Assembly (NCBI GenBank): GCA_934777505.1
Contig: CAKVNM010000005.1
Span: 55,412-119,411, forward strand
Length of the DNA: 64,000 nucleotides
Source: an uncultured Clostridia bacterium
Lineage (GTDB): Bacteria; Bacillota; Clostridia; Christensenellales; UBA1242
Direction of reading: 5' to 3'
A program made the translations under genes and the position numbers. Below the pieces are notes generated by a model. That model saw only the letters and a list, made by a program, of their open reading frames with translations, made no database searches and was not told the origin of the DNA. Below are positions 33,601-41,347 of this stretch, piece by piece; the stretch's first letter is position 1; every line of letters begins with the position of its first letter.

Positions 33601-35822
33601 ATTGCATAACTTGTGATGCCGTCAATTTGCTCTCTGTCGATTGTGAAACGATATTTTGCAAATGTGTGAGAACCAGGGCCATAGTTGATTATGATTTGAT
33701 AGTAACCGTTTGTGTCTACTGTTTTGTTCTCGATTGGGGTGGTTGTGATTTTTAGAGTGTTGCCACCAGTGAGAACAATTCCGTAGTCGTCAACATTTTG
33801 ATTGTTGTTATTGTAAACGCTTAGCCATTTTCCGTTTTGTGCTTGAAGGTCGTCAAACGATTGTCTTAAAATTTGAATTCTTGGAGAGATATCAAACACA
33901 GAGTTTGCACTCCACGAAATTTGTACATCTTGATTGGTGTAGCCGTTTGTGCTGATTGTGTTGCCACTAACATCACTAACACTGATTGTTGGCTCGCTGT
34001 TGTTAATTGCGAACGAGAAGTATTGATAGTGGTTGATTTGGTCTGGATTGTCAATAAATGTGTGGTTGTTGCTGTCGTATTGTCTGTATGATGCAAAGTT
34101 GTATTCAATATAAATTTGATAGTAGCCGTTTTGAGTAAATCTTGTGTTGTTTGTAATGTTGTCACTAACAGTAGGAATGTCGCCCTGAACATAACTTTGA
34201 ATGTTTGACCAATATTTGTAGTAACTCTTGGTCTTATTGTTTTCAAGTGTCATGTTAGCATAATATTCCATAGTTACTGGGGCTTGGTTGGTTGATGAAA
34301 TAACAACTTCGCCTGCTTTAATTGGAATAGTCAAAGGATTGTTGTCGGCAGTGATAACATTTTGTTCGTTTAGAGCAAAGTCTTTTGCAAAGTTATCTTT
34401 ATCGTTTAGGAAAGTTACATCTGTAAACTCATTGCCGTCTGTAAATTCTCTGCTTGATGAGATAAGGCTAGCGTAGTCACTATAAAATAGTTGATAGCCA
34501 AATAGAAATAGTTTTACATCACCAACTCTGTTCCAATTTGTTTGTTTAACAAATGTGATATCATTGTCGTTGTAGCCGTCTGTTAGTTGTGAATTGATGA
34601 GATATGTTGAAGAATATGTGCCTGTTGCTGAGTTGTAGGAAAGTTTGTTAACAACATAGTTGAAAGTGAAGTCATATTCTGCAATGCTGGAAAGTTTTAC
34701 GCTTGCAATATTTTGGAAAATTGTAATATCGTTTAAAATTCTGTCATCGTCCAAAATTTTAATTGTTGTTAGTCCATTATTTGTGGACACCGATGTGTTA
34801 ATGCTTTCGCCGTTTTTGTATACGCTAAGAAGTGGATTGTCTTTTGCATCAAAACCGTCAAAAATGTACTCGTAGATATCATAACTGCCGTAAAGACTTG
34901 CTTTAAATCTTAGGCTATACTTTGTGATATCATAGTCGATTGTTGGGAAAAGTAATTTTTCTGTGCTAGAAGATGGAGTGCGGTCGTAGCCAGTGGTTGA
35001 AAGATTGTTGTAGTTAAAGTAGTTGTATTCGGTTGCGCCAGTTGTGTCAAAGTTGGCTCTTTCAATTCGCTCGGTGTTGAATAGTCTTGGCTCGATATGT
35101 CTAGCGTCACTGTTTGAATATGTTTCTTGATTGTAAACATAAAAACTGATTGTTCTTGTTTCGGTTGGGTAGACAATATCGTTTTCCTTTCTTGTGTATT
35201 CAAAAACAAATCTGTATTCGCCTTCGATGTTGTCAACCTTTGTTCCGTCTTTAAAGTTCAAAACATTTGTGCTAGATGTGTCAAGGTCTAGAACTTGATA
35301 GTAATACTTGCTTGCAGTTGCATCTTGGTCTTTGATTGTTTCGTTAGTCATGATTGGTCTGTTGTTTAAATAGGCGTTTACCTGCAAGGTGTAGTATGTA
35401 ACATTTTGGTTTTCAACTTGTGCAATCACGCTTGAAGTGTCGATAGAACCGTCCTTCATTTCGTAACTCATTTCGCCAAGGTTGAATGAAACCATAACAA
35501 CATCTTTTGTGTTTGATGTGCGATCGAGCAAGATAAGTTCGTTGTTTCTAATATCTTTTGCTCCGCCATTAACACTTGACTGTTTGGTCAAGTTGTCAAG
35601 GTTAATGCTTCCGTTGTCGTCATAGCGGAAAAAATAGGTGTTTTGATTTACCATACTTTCTATTTTTCTAACTGTGATAGGTTTTTCGATTGCTGTTTCT
35701 TCGGCAAAAACAGTGTTATCGTTTTGCCTTGTTAGCAAAATTAGTACACCGCTAAAACAAGAGAGCATAACTCCCAAAATTAGCATTAAAGGTATAAAAA
35801 TTTTTGATTTTGATTTCTTCAT
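27663..35822 (-). CDS. Giant Ig-like membrane-anchored surface protein (2719 residues)
   Basis: The largest gene of the window. From the ATG at 35822 (AGGAGA upstream) it encodes a signal peptide or N-terminal anchor (1-30), about 2650 extracellular residues, a C-terminal membrane helix (AVAIIVIVISIIAVGVVVFI) and a short basic tail RLRKNMKVK. A strand-end motif G-x-Y-x-hydrophobic recurs, e.g. NGYYQIYIEY, NGYYQIIINYG, GVYDLYFTDLAGNK, GLYQVTLSSK, GIYEIFVEAR and GVYNVRIISASGN, as in bacterial Ig-like (Big_3/cadherin-like) domains. There is no LPXTG sorting signal. Asn/Gln/Tyr/Ser-rich, few cysteines. Probably a cell-surface stalk or adhesin; it borders the secretion locus. Convergent with the Rho-like gene. 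Confidence 0.87.
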   Translation of the reverse strand: MKKSKSKIFIPLMLILGVMLSCFSGVLILLTRQNDNTVFAEETAIEKPITVRKIESMVNQNTYFFRYDDNGSINLDNLTKQSSVNGGAKDIRNNELILLDRTSNTKDVVMVSFNLGEMSYEMKDGSIDTSSVIAQVENQNVTYYTLQVNAYLNNRPIMTNETIKDQDATASKYYYQVLDLDTSSTNVLNFKDGTKVDNIEGEYRFVFEYTRKENDIVYPTETRTISFYVYNQETYSNSDARHIEPRLFNTERIERANFDTTGATEYNYFNYNNLSTTGYDRTPSSSTEKLLFPTIDYDITKYSLRFKASLYGSYDIYEYIFDGFDAKDNPLLSVYKNGESINTSVSTNNGLTTIKILDDDRILNDITIFQNIASVKLSSIAEYDFTFNYVVNKLSYNSATGTYSSTYLINSQLTDGYNDNDITFVKQTNWNRVGDVKLFLFGYQLFYSDYASLISSSREFTDGNEFTDVTFLNDKDNFAKDFALNEQNVITADNNPLTIPIKAGEVVISSTNQAPVTMEYYANMTLENNKTKSYYKYWSNIQSYVQGDIPTVSDNITNNTRFTQNGYYQIYIEYNFASYRQYDSNNHTFIDNPDQINHYQYFSFAINNSEPTISVSDVSGNTISTNGYTNQDVQISWSANSVFDISPRIQILRQSFDDLQAQNGKWLSVYNNNNQNVDDYGIVLTGGNTLKITTTPIENKTVDTNGYYQIIINYGPGSHTFAKYRFTIDREQIDGITSYAITNQDASQIAFEETTLSTLNSAFALSWNEKKSNSSISATYSFVALEKNDSLLESNLSLLPTITSSTDVNTIMSALDSMKQNSKALNLLSGYQLAGTINQNIPYAKAEIQTITTETETFYTLKDINSMRASTGFYIFTLKDSAGNIAHKVVFVDSTTPSVYSFTNEQDSYVLASKQDSMIASRNTILIWGDNKALQFDSENASVNAFIQDVNAFAPNEFNITTNQVLIPTNNVSSVDSSNVEGGRYTNQIAINNNYQMFYIKYTADQRQELEQAQTDTLKQAVINKYWNYSEHIHTVSVNNANEITSTANKVFNNTSVINLEMNGDNSLLMAYVSDGENAKKADRLQDTMASNKSSLYIEWIQNEGNNFEVKDISVYYYPLNFDETSSNYPYASSPESNFKLDLENAVNSSINSNKKISTAINLENGQSLEGMYLVRREYVSPLEIGTDDNISDDYSPRYYLFFIDRNEIISYTSSLHLLGEKIGLKIGTDQAYRYSNYQVEFAGSDFLTDTNQANPKFRTSKLPVLFTTEIASLNKFSSNSQDIVTNPDEQEYVLGNETTGYKINNQIVQTFKLNSPKISYKEKQSDKDFKTLETADFTKNGIYKVELSDKAQNTYSFIFQIAVETPRANVAKYIYSDNIQKNEYLFYTEGEQNISTNQKNMIIAWNKPAGNSGFDAEIDLYNFSLKAKFENGRSATFTVQNGVLSSSLTLPRTATLQIRDISTDELKANSSFSEPTWDYYLDFADLYKIMPVEYANQSVNFEITLKYVGFEQDYANLTTVTPNKYFYTIKNIVFDFNKPQYNYSRLVSSDLYLTNFYDTTSEQALEDFKNQFGSYSQDVNFENYAFVVDKNFTINQMVLPQNSIWTDSNMDTYKMYIRQYNKYQDDTIQNQQSLVPDDDRYDNRALYPNRYRFDENYMSNGQLLYTNISEYYWNDNEHKDYTLEYIINKFGWDYNTYYEIIEVDFAGNYRVYTLFVKESLTQSISSATLTGTDTASGATQEINKNFTAISKYSIDGKQVNLVLANAQLDIVNSLEFEKAFAKQLTFDSFADNLDEFVEKYISVSINDINLGSVTTFYYAPNQDLDAFFEQINQAISAYNSETGNIYYITITTSLGEVLKIEHRKPSATYPEYTISSTSTGFTITFTVNPNDANSSAYFTSFNAYQAENGQINTLPLDKDSNGNTIVSEIEKYLQNNNLASYTFRYTFTMRGSSGSEYFIKLTDNFGRELTIRRIIGVEDNQDKIVFASPNENILTLDAFEKNGTTQNAIKISYTNGYATIKYQNILNTLKVYRCSLQNLSGDYILTAGDELTLDDKLFTKSINGIWTYPLITQDTDNDSIFKIVFTSTQGEEVYYVGYHNTLGSINIVNASDNSKVEVSQGLKATYDKTIFLSINNVGELFPTMISGIREYVNQNSEIVRENLGNITSGQVFNQLGTYTFTAYNELGSTLTFTVKIEEKITNNYWINYKINGLDAGTLTPAKQDKTNPAEYGSINNPISFFTIYDYELKTNTTNGYYFSLVEGSTITEEFNGAVVGTTSIYKIYRLVGEETKDEVYISISKVIANSNFVRNYGNSLSINSRLQTSNETKITPNAQTNIKTALVELANSFNILQQNSIILSYTYNGTFIKELYLNSCTEEDLTFIDSGVYDLYFTDLAGNKQMFGNNSYFRMYLLNDIIFNVNAKQSVNNAVYNGQVTISLEQVQQFDNAQVNIVAKRNGKEIRVSKVNNTFTFTEYGLYQVTLSSKINGNVVSTDYTFRIININEAMTTFEYVGLNNYEIVKVIKLDSKQSEEGDDITEYLKQAYGDVNSLSSIALSTLENGIGGAGIYEIFVEARYTSNKIDQAFSFKVWLNSDNDILIKCSIKYGDATTKPITLTLNKNQIFNKIGECKIYLNNTEWIDINAETAAENKAESFTINQTGVYNVRIISASGNTLSSFIITKNEPLNAVAIIVIVISIIAVGVVVFIFIRLRKNMKVK

Positions 35823-36129
35823 AATTTTATCTCCTAGCATTAGGCTTTTTTACTTCTTTATTCTATCACAAAAATATGCACATATTCAAATAAATTAATA
35901 TATTAATTTTATATATACTATAAATAGTTTAACAATATTTAAAAATAATATTCGCATCAAAAAATGCGTGTTAATGATAATTAGTATCAAAACAGTTATT
36001 GAAACTGAGTCTTAATAATTTGTGTTTAAAACAACAAAAAATAATTTCATTTTTTAACACTATTTTAAGCGTTGTTATTCGTGTTTAAAACATTGCCAAA
36101 CAGCCCGAAATATGTGGGGAATACACAAA
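35823..36129. other. Intergenic region upstream of the giant surface gene
   Basis: An AT-rich gap with no gene. It holds the giant gene's promoter near 35860-35889. GTGTTTAAAAC occurs twice (36022-36032 and 36081-36091, 59 nt apart), with related GTGTTAA/TTAACAC copies around them; I cannot assign these. No tRNA or structured RNA is evident. Confidence 0.4.
35860..35889 (-). promoter_or_regulatory. Promoter of the giant surface protein gene
   Basis: On the minus strand TTGAAT (35884-35889), 18 nt, TAGAAT (35860-35865) with the extended TGA element. Confidence 0.6.
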
Positions 36130-36158
36130 AAAAGACTCCAACAAAATGGAGTCTAATT
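36130..36158 (-). terminator. Terminator of the virD4-like gene
   Basis: AGACTCCA and TGGAGTCT pair around a 6-nt loop; the T run lies on the minus strand, 26 nt past the stop codon. Confidence 0.88.
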
Positions 36159-36183
36159 TTCTGTTTTTCTAAACTTTAATTTT

Positions 36184-38211
36184 TTATCTTCCAAACTTTG
36201 AAAAATCAAAGCCGTCATCGTCATCATCGTCATCTTTTAAAACAACTTTGTTTCGGTGGTCGACATCATACAAAACTTTTTCTTGGTCTAGGAATTTGCT
36301 TGGAGTGTAAACATTTGGCAGTGGGCTAAAATTGTATTCATTGTTTTCGTAGGAAGGAGTGAACACTGTTTTAACCGAAAAGTCACCATACATATTAACA
36401 ACAACAGTGTGTTTTGGAAGGTGGTCAAGTTCGTCCGCACTGATAAGTGGTCGTTGTTGATATTGAGTGGACTCGCTTGTCGATGTGGAATTTCTTGAAC
36501 CGTCTTTGTCTTTGCTTGTGCTTGTGTTTTTGCTGATGACATTAATTTGAATGTTACCGCAGTTTTTACTAAATTCTTCTCTTGTTTTGGCGTCTTTTGT
36601 TCCAATAAAAATTTGAATGTTACAGTTGTTTCTAATTGTTGCTGCGTCTTGTTCGCCATAGATTGAAGCAAGCTGAGTGTAGTCTTGCAAAACGAGCATA
36701 AGGAATATTCTACGGCTTCTGCCCGCAGTGATAAAACTTTTCATTTTTTCAAACTTTGGCAAGTTACCAAACTCATCGAGCAGGAAGTAAACATTTCTTG
36801 CAAGTTCTGGTTCGCCACCAGTTTCCTTGGCTCTTTCGTTGGCTCTTTCGATAAGCATTTTGTATAGTTGAGTGATGTAGATATTTGCAATTTGGTGTCT
36901 TGTGTTTTTTTCGTCTGGAATAACAACGAATAGGGCGGTTGGTCTGTCGGCAAATCTTCCAAAGTCAACATCTGTTCCGCTGGTTAGGTAGCAAACGCCA
37001 CTATCAGCAAACACATTGAGTGCGCCAGTTACATGACCCATATAACCCCTTGCAGTTACGCCTGCGTTGTTTACAACAGTGTTTGCAAGTTGATATGCTT
37101 GCGAAGTTTTGCCTCTGCCACTAAAATATTTTTTTAGAGTTGCCATGTTGTCGTTGCCTTCATCTCTAATGCTGGCAATTTTGTATAGGTTGTAAAAGTT
37201 GAATTTGTCTTTTGTCATGCCAAGTTCTGGATTTAAACTATCTTCTAGCATGGCAATGAGTGTTCCACGAATAAAGCCTTGTGCACCCCTTGGCCAACTT
37301 GGGTCGTTGCCTTGAATAGGGCAAAGTGTTTCGGCAATATCTTGGATATCTTCGAAAGCGATGTTGATTAGTTTGTCTTTAAAAGCGGCAATATCACGCT
37401 TTAAGGTGTCAAGATTGTCGTATGCTACGCCGTCAAACTCGTACCAAGGTTTTGAGTAATCAGCGCCGTCAATAGTTAAAAGATTAATCTTTTTTGGGTC
37501 GCCTTCGTGTTTTTTTACTTCGCTAACCAAATTGTTTGCTCGTTGATAGTAGTCATACGCTCTTTCGATTGGGTTCCAGCGAGTGCTTTTTTCGGGTTGA
37601 CGCAAGTCAACAACCTTAACATCGTATCCGCTTTGTTGAAGTTTTAATGCGTTGTGTCTGTAAAGTTCGCCCTTTGGGTCACTGATAACCAAACTAGGCT
37701 TGCTTTTTGTCTCGCTCAAAATTTGAATAGTTGGGTCAACAAGCATGGTGGTTTTACCCGAACCAGTTGTGCCGATAACGATTGTGTGGATTGGTTTTAC
37801 CATGTTAACTTCGGTTTTGCCTTTAACTTTTTCCGCACGAATAACAATTCCGTCTTTGTTTTGATTTTTTAGGTTAGAGTAGTAGTTGAACATATATTTT
37901 GGATTTGTTTTTAGGTCTTCTAGTGTTGTCCATTTTGTTGAGTAGAACTGACTGATTTCGTGACCATTGTCGTCAACAACTTTGTTGCCCTTTGTTTTGG
38001 TGTCTGGTTTTTTGTCGATTTTGTTTAGCATTAGTAGTCCTGCCACAACAACAATTCCGGCAGCAATACCCCAAGTTGTAGAACTTGTTAGATATGCAGG
38101 ATTCCAAACAACAGTTTTTGCGTCAACGAGTGACGAAATCACATATCCAACCGCAATCGCTCCAATCAAGAATAAAATTCCAATAAGCAAAAATTTTACA
38201 GCCTTTTTCAT
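36184..38211 (-). CDS. virD4: VirD4/TraG-type type IV coupling ATPase
   Basis: A 675-residue coupling protein. Two membrane helices (about 4-30 and 42-62) are followed by the cytosolic ATPase. Walker A is GTTGSGKT (147-154), then ISDPKGELYRHNA; Walker B is VYFLLDEFGNLP; and a family motif is QDYTQLASIYGEQDAATIRNNCNIQIFIG. The C-terminus ends in an Asp run and GFDFSKFGR, as in TraG-like proteins that present an acidic tail. AAGGAG precedes the ATG at 38211. It is transcribed away from the rest of the secretion genes. Coupling proteins select substrates for the channel; no relaxase is found here. Confidence 0.92.
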   Translation of the reverse strand: MKKAVKFLLIGILFLIGAIAVGYVISSLVDAKTVVWNPAYLTSSTTWGIAAGIVVVAGLLMLNKIDKKPDTKTKGNKVVDDNGHEISQFYSTKWTTLEDLKTNPKYMFNYYSNLKNQNKDGIVIRAEKVKGKTEVNMVKPIHTIVIGTTGSGKTTMLVDPTIQILSETKSKPSLVISDPKGELYRHNALKLQQSGYDVKVVDLRQPEKSTRWNPIERAYDYYQRANNLVSEVKKHEGDPKKINLLTIDGADYSKPWYEFDGVAYDNLDTLKRDIAAFKDKLINIAFEDIQDIAETLCPIQGNDPSWPRGAQGFIRGTLIAMLEDSLNPELGMTKDKFNFYNLYKIASIRDEGNDNMATLKKYFSGRGKTSQAYQLANTVVNNAGVTARGYMGHVTGALNVFADSGVCYLTSGTDVDFGRFADRPTALFVVIPDEKNTRHQIANIYITQLYKMLIERANERAKETGGEPELARNVYFLLDEFGNLPKFEKMKSFITAGRSRRIFLMLVLQDYTQLASIYGEQDAATIRNNCNIQIFIGTKDAKTREEFSKNCGNIQINVISKNTSTSKDKDGSRNSTSTSESTQYQQRPLISADELDHLPKHTVVVNMYGDFSVKTVFTPSYENNEYNFSPLPNVYTPSKFLDQEKVLYDVDHRNKVVLKDDDDDDDGFDFSKFGR

Positions 38212-38564
38212 ATATTTCTCCTTGTGATTAGATTTTAACATAATTATGTTATTTTTTTCAAATAAATTAGGCTTAATAAAGTCAAAATTTGCTCAAAATG
38301 TGTAGTATCTTGTTTTGAGATTAGTTTTTTAAGTGTGACGAAAATTTTTTGCGATTTCTTGCTCTTTGATTTTTATCAAGATTTTTAAAAGTTGATAATG
38401 TCCAAAATTTATGAATTTTAGTGTAAAAAATCAAAAGAAAGCAAAACTATTAATGTTAATTGTGATTGGTTAAAGAAAAATGTTGTGCGCTAAAATAAGA
38501 GTGTTCAAACAATATTTTGCTCATTTTAAAATTTTTGAAAAATTAATTTTTTTTATTAAAATTA
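38212..38564. promoter_or_regulatory. Divergent regulatory region of the secretion locus
   Basis: A 403-nt region between virD4 and the pilin-like gene. The perfect palindrome TAACATAATTATGTTA lies at 38236-38251, within the virD4 promoter (minus-strand TTGAAA, 18 nt, TAAAAT). The rest is AT-rich with no ORF or hairpin I can support. No oriT-like inverted repeat is obvious. Confidence 0.5.
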
Positions 38565-38593
38565 TTGAAAATAAATTTGCGTTGTGATAGAAT
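38565..38593 (+). promoter_or_regulatory. Promoter of the pilin-like gene
   Basis: TTGAAA (38565-38570), 17 nt, TAGAAT (38588-38593) with the extended TGA element. Confidence 0.75.
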
Positions 38594-38614
38594 ATAAGCA
38601 AATAGGAGAAATTT

Positions 38615-38920
38615 ATGAAACTTTTTAGTTATAATATGCTTAACATGGACTTAACATTTCTAAACCCAATCGTTGACGCATTGAATATTATTTTGTGGCC
38701 AGTTGTTGCACTTTTAGCAACCGCTGGAACAATCTACTCAATCATTCTTGCAGTTAACATGGCAAAGGCAGACAATGCCGACAAGCGTGCTGCTGCAAAA
38801 AAGAGAATTGTTGGCGTTCTAATCACAATGATTAGCATCATTGCTTTGCTTATTATTTTATGGTTTGTTTTGTCGCACCTGGACGGCTGGGTAAACGGCG
38901 TTCCAACAACAACTGATTAG
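38615..38920 (+). CDS. VirB2-like (Mbov_0395-type) pilin/membrane protein
   Basis: A 101-residue protein with two membrane helices (about 22-48 and 68-90) separated by a charged loop, ADNADKRAAAKKR. This layout, and VGVLITMISIIALLIILWFVL, match the small pilin-like transfer proteins found first in Gram-positive type IV secretion operons. AGGAG precedes the ATG. A terminator hairpin immediately after the stop suggests it is made in excess over the downstream genes, as expected for a pilin. Confidence 0.78.
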   Translation: MKLFSYNMLNMDLTFLNPIVDALNIILWPVVALLATAGTIYSIILAVNMAKADNADKRAAAKKRIVGVLITMISIIALLIILWFVLSHLDGWVNGVPTTTD

Positions 38921-38922
38921 TT

Positions 38923-38956
38923 TTAAAAAAGTGGCGGAATTAGTCACTTTTTTTAA
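38923..38956 (+). terminator. Terminator after the pilin-like gene
   Basis: AAAAAAGTG and CACTTTTTT pair around an 11-nt loop. Confidence 0.7.
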
Positions 38957-39090
38957 TGTAATTGAGAATTAGTTTCATATTAAAATTTTACTGGTTTTTA
39001 AGTCGTATTTTTAAATTTTATTGATACACAAAATCATTAATTTGGTGGCAATAATTTTTGAATATTTTGTCAATTATTTTTGCAATAATA

Positions 39091-39118
39091 TTGAATTTTT
39101 ATTTTTTTGTGATATACT
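39091..39118 (+). promoter_or_regulatory. Promoter of the 704-residue lipoprotein gene
   Basis: TTGAAT (39091-39096), 16 nt, TATACT (39113-39118) with the extended TGA element. Confidence 0.6.
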
Positions 39119-39143
39119 ATGATATATAAATAGGAGGAGAACT

Positions 39144-41258
39144 ATGCGAAAATGGTGTAAGAAAGTGCTTGTAGGCGTTATGGTAATGATATTCGCTTTT
39201 TCGCCTCTAATTTTTGTTGGCTGTGATTTTGGCGGTGGGTCAAGCAGTGGTGGTTCAGGCGGTGGCGGAAACACCAAACCTACTTACAATGTCGCCGATT
39301 ATCTCAGTGCAATCAAAACTTCGTATACGGTTAACAACAGTTCGTCAACCACTAACAAGGAAGTTCAAAAATACGCAAAAGAAGCATTGCAAATCAGTCA
39401 AATGATGGCAAAAGATGTTGTGATTAGGCTTCTAAAACAATACACGCAAGACGACACAACTGGAACAACAATCAAGGTTGCAGGTTCAAGTGCAGACGGC
39501 GTTGGAGAACTTTCCAAAGACCTTGGAACTTCAACAATTCCATTTTCTGGACAGTTCAAGGAAAGTGAATATGGCGACCATTATCTTCACAACGACTATG
39601 GTACTTACAAGTTTGAAAACGACAACAGTTTTGGTCACTCAGCACTTAATTGGGTGATGTATGATTCGTCATCTTCAAACATTCCAACCAATTTTAGCAC
39701 CTATGTTTCAAGATTTCACATTGACGGCGTTGACGCAACAAACCTTGACAAAATCAGTTATGCAATCTTGCTAATAACCGAAAAATTTAATAGCGTTACA
39801 GAAAGTGGATTTGATTCTGCTTATGCCAACTTTAAGGCAGAGTACGAATCTCAAACCGACTACAAAAAATCGGCGGAAGAACTTTCTTATAAAATCAGGC
39901 ACACCGCACTTTCTGGTGAACAAGAAATCAAAGCGTTTTCTACATATATTTGCGACTATGTTATCGGTTCAAACTTGATTGAACAGGATTCAAAAGAGTA
40001 CTCTGTTATGGTCAATCTTAGAACGGGTGACCCAGTTCAAAACAAAACAATCAACCCAGAAACTGGTGTTTTGGTTGATGAAGAATTTGTTGGCGAAACC
40101 TATTATTACTACCCAAACAAACCGGGTGCAGACGGAACTGGCGGAAGCATTGAAGATATTTCAAGATACTACTGCCACGATATGAGAATTTGGCTATTTT
40201 GGGACAGAATCAAAGCCGTGCGTGATGCAACAGGCGTAACACTTTGGCAAGACCTTGACGGCAACGGCGAGCCAGATGTTGCAACGGTCGAAAGAAGCAT
40301 TGGTGGCGAAATGCACACTCAGCCAAAATTTATTCCAACAATCAATTTTAGAAACTACAAACAAACTGTTTCTTATATCGTAAATCTTGTGACCGATGCT
40401 GATTATCGCATTGGCTACAAAGAAGCAGGTTCGACCGATATCACCGAAGAAACTGGCTATCCAGTGGTTAGCAATGTGTTCTCGGTTGACTATAAGTACA
40501 CCGAAGTTGAAACCACATCAAGCCTAACTGCAAAAGATAGTTGTTTGCTTCCAAAAAGAGCATATAAAAGCATGATTTTTTGTGCAAAAGACAGAAGCAA
40601 TCTTGATGTTAAAAACAGCCTTGATTCCATTTATCTTCTAATGGAAAGTGCAACGGGGGACGAAATTAAAATCGACCTTTACGCAAGATATTACAGGTCT
40701 GGACAAGGTTACGCAAAGTGGAATTTGAGAGATTTGGGACAAAACAACAACGACCAACTCGTTGATGTGTATCCTTTAACAACAACTACGCAAACTATAA
40801 ACGGACCATATTCGTTTAAGTATGTCGATGGCAGATACGAAGAAGGTTGCTTGCTCGAACTCGACTTTACAAAACTATTCAAAAATGCAAGATTTAACAA
40901 TATCTTAAACTACAACACTTTTGATTACAACTATACAATGCAAAATTCTAGCGAAATAAAGCACGCTAGTTTGTATGAACTCAAAAAGTTCCCAGAAAAC
41001 TTTTATGACACAACAGGTAGTGTTGAAGAAAGAGTTAAACACTCAACCGTGTTTGCTCCATCGTCAAAAAACAACCAACTTTATTCAACACTTTTTGTCA
41101 ACGGAACGGAACTTTATTCCTACAACCCAACAAATCTTGCTGGCGAAGCCGATTTTGAATATATCGAAATCTTGTTTGCCACATCAAACAACAAATTGTT
41201 CTCGTTTGCCTTAACAGGTTATGTTCCAGCAAACGAAGCAATCAACGATGTTGGTTAA
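39144..41258 (+). CDS. Large lipoprotein of the secretion locus
   Basis: A 704-residue predicted lipoprotein. The signal peptide ends in IFVGC (lipidated Cys27; Phe at -3), followed by a Gly/Ser linker (GGGSSSGGSGGGG) of about 15 residues. The rest is Asn/Thr/Tyr-rich and strand-like, with no enzyme motif I recognise. GAGGAG precedes the ATG. Lying between the pilin-like and VirB6-like genes on the same strand, it is probably the surface-exposed component of the apparatus, which in monoderms lacks VirB7/9/10; this role is an inference from position only. Confidence 0.8.
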   Translation: MRKWCKKVLVGVMVMIFAFSPLIFVGCDFGGGSSSGGSGGGGNTKPTYNVADYLSAIKTSYTVNNSSSTTNKEVQKYAKEALQISQMMAKDVVIRLLKQYTQDDTTGTTIKVAGSSADGVGELSKDLGTSTIPFSGQFKESEYGDHYLHNDYGTYKFENDNSFGHSALNWVMYDSSSSNIPTNFSTYVSRFHIDGVDATNLDKISYAILLITEKFNSVTESGFDSAYANFKAEYESQTDYKKSAEELSYKIRHTALSGEQEIKAFSTYICDYVIGSNLIEQDSKEYSVMVNLRTGDPVQNKTINPETGVLVDEEFVGETYYYYPNKPGADGTGGSIEDISRYYCHDMRIWLFWDRIKAVRDATGVTLWQDLDGNGEPDVATVERSIGGEMHTQPKFIPTINFRNYKQTVSYIVNLVTDADYRIGYKEAGSTDITEETGYPVVSNVFSVDYKYTEVETTSSLTAKDSCLLPKRAYKSMIFCAKDRSNLDVKNSLDSIYLLMESATGDEIKIDLYARYYRSGQGYAKWNLRDLGQNNNDQLVDVYPLTTTTQTINGPYSFKYVDGRYEEGCLLELDFTKLFKNARFNNILNYNTFDYNYTMQNSSEIKHASLYELKKFPENFYDTTGSVEERVKHSTVFAPSSKNNQLYSTLFVNGTELYSYNPTNLAGEADFEYIEILFATSNNKLFSFALTGYVPANEAINDVG

Positions 41259-41284
41259 CTTTCAAAAAAATTTTAAAAAAACTA

Positions 41285-41313
41285 TATACAACAAACTTTT
41301 AATTTGTTATAAT
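41285..41313 (+). promoter_or_regulatory. Promoter of the virB6-like gene
   Basis: TATACA (41285-41290), 17 nt, TATAAT (41308-41313). AAAGGAA and CGGAG follow before the ATG. Confidence 0.5.
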
Positions 41314-41347
41314 ATTTAACATAAAAGGAAATTCACGGAGAAAATTT

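Noticed and set aside
30671..34246. Several open frames antisense or shifted within the giant surface gene
   Set aside because: Low-complexity Thr/Lys-rich shadows without ribosome sites; the 2719-residue frame explains the region.
36022..36091. Two GTGTTTAAAAC copies 59 nt apart, CRISPR-like at first sight
   Set aside because: Only two copies with different flanks, no further repeats and no cas genes; not a CRISPR array.
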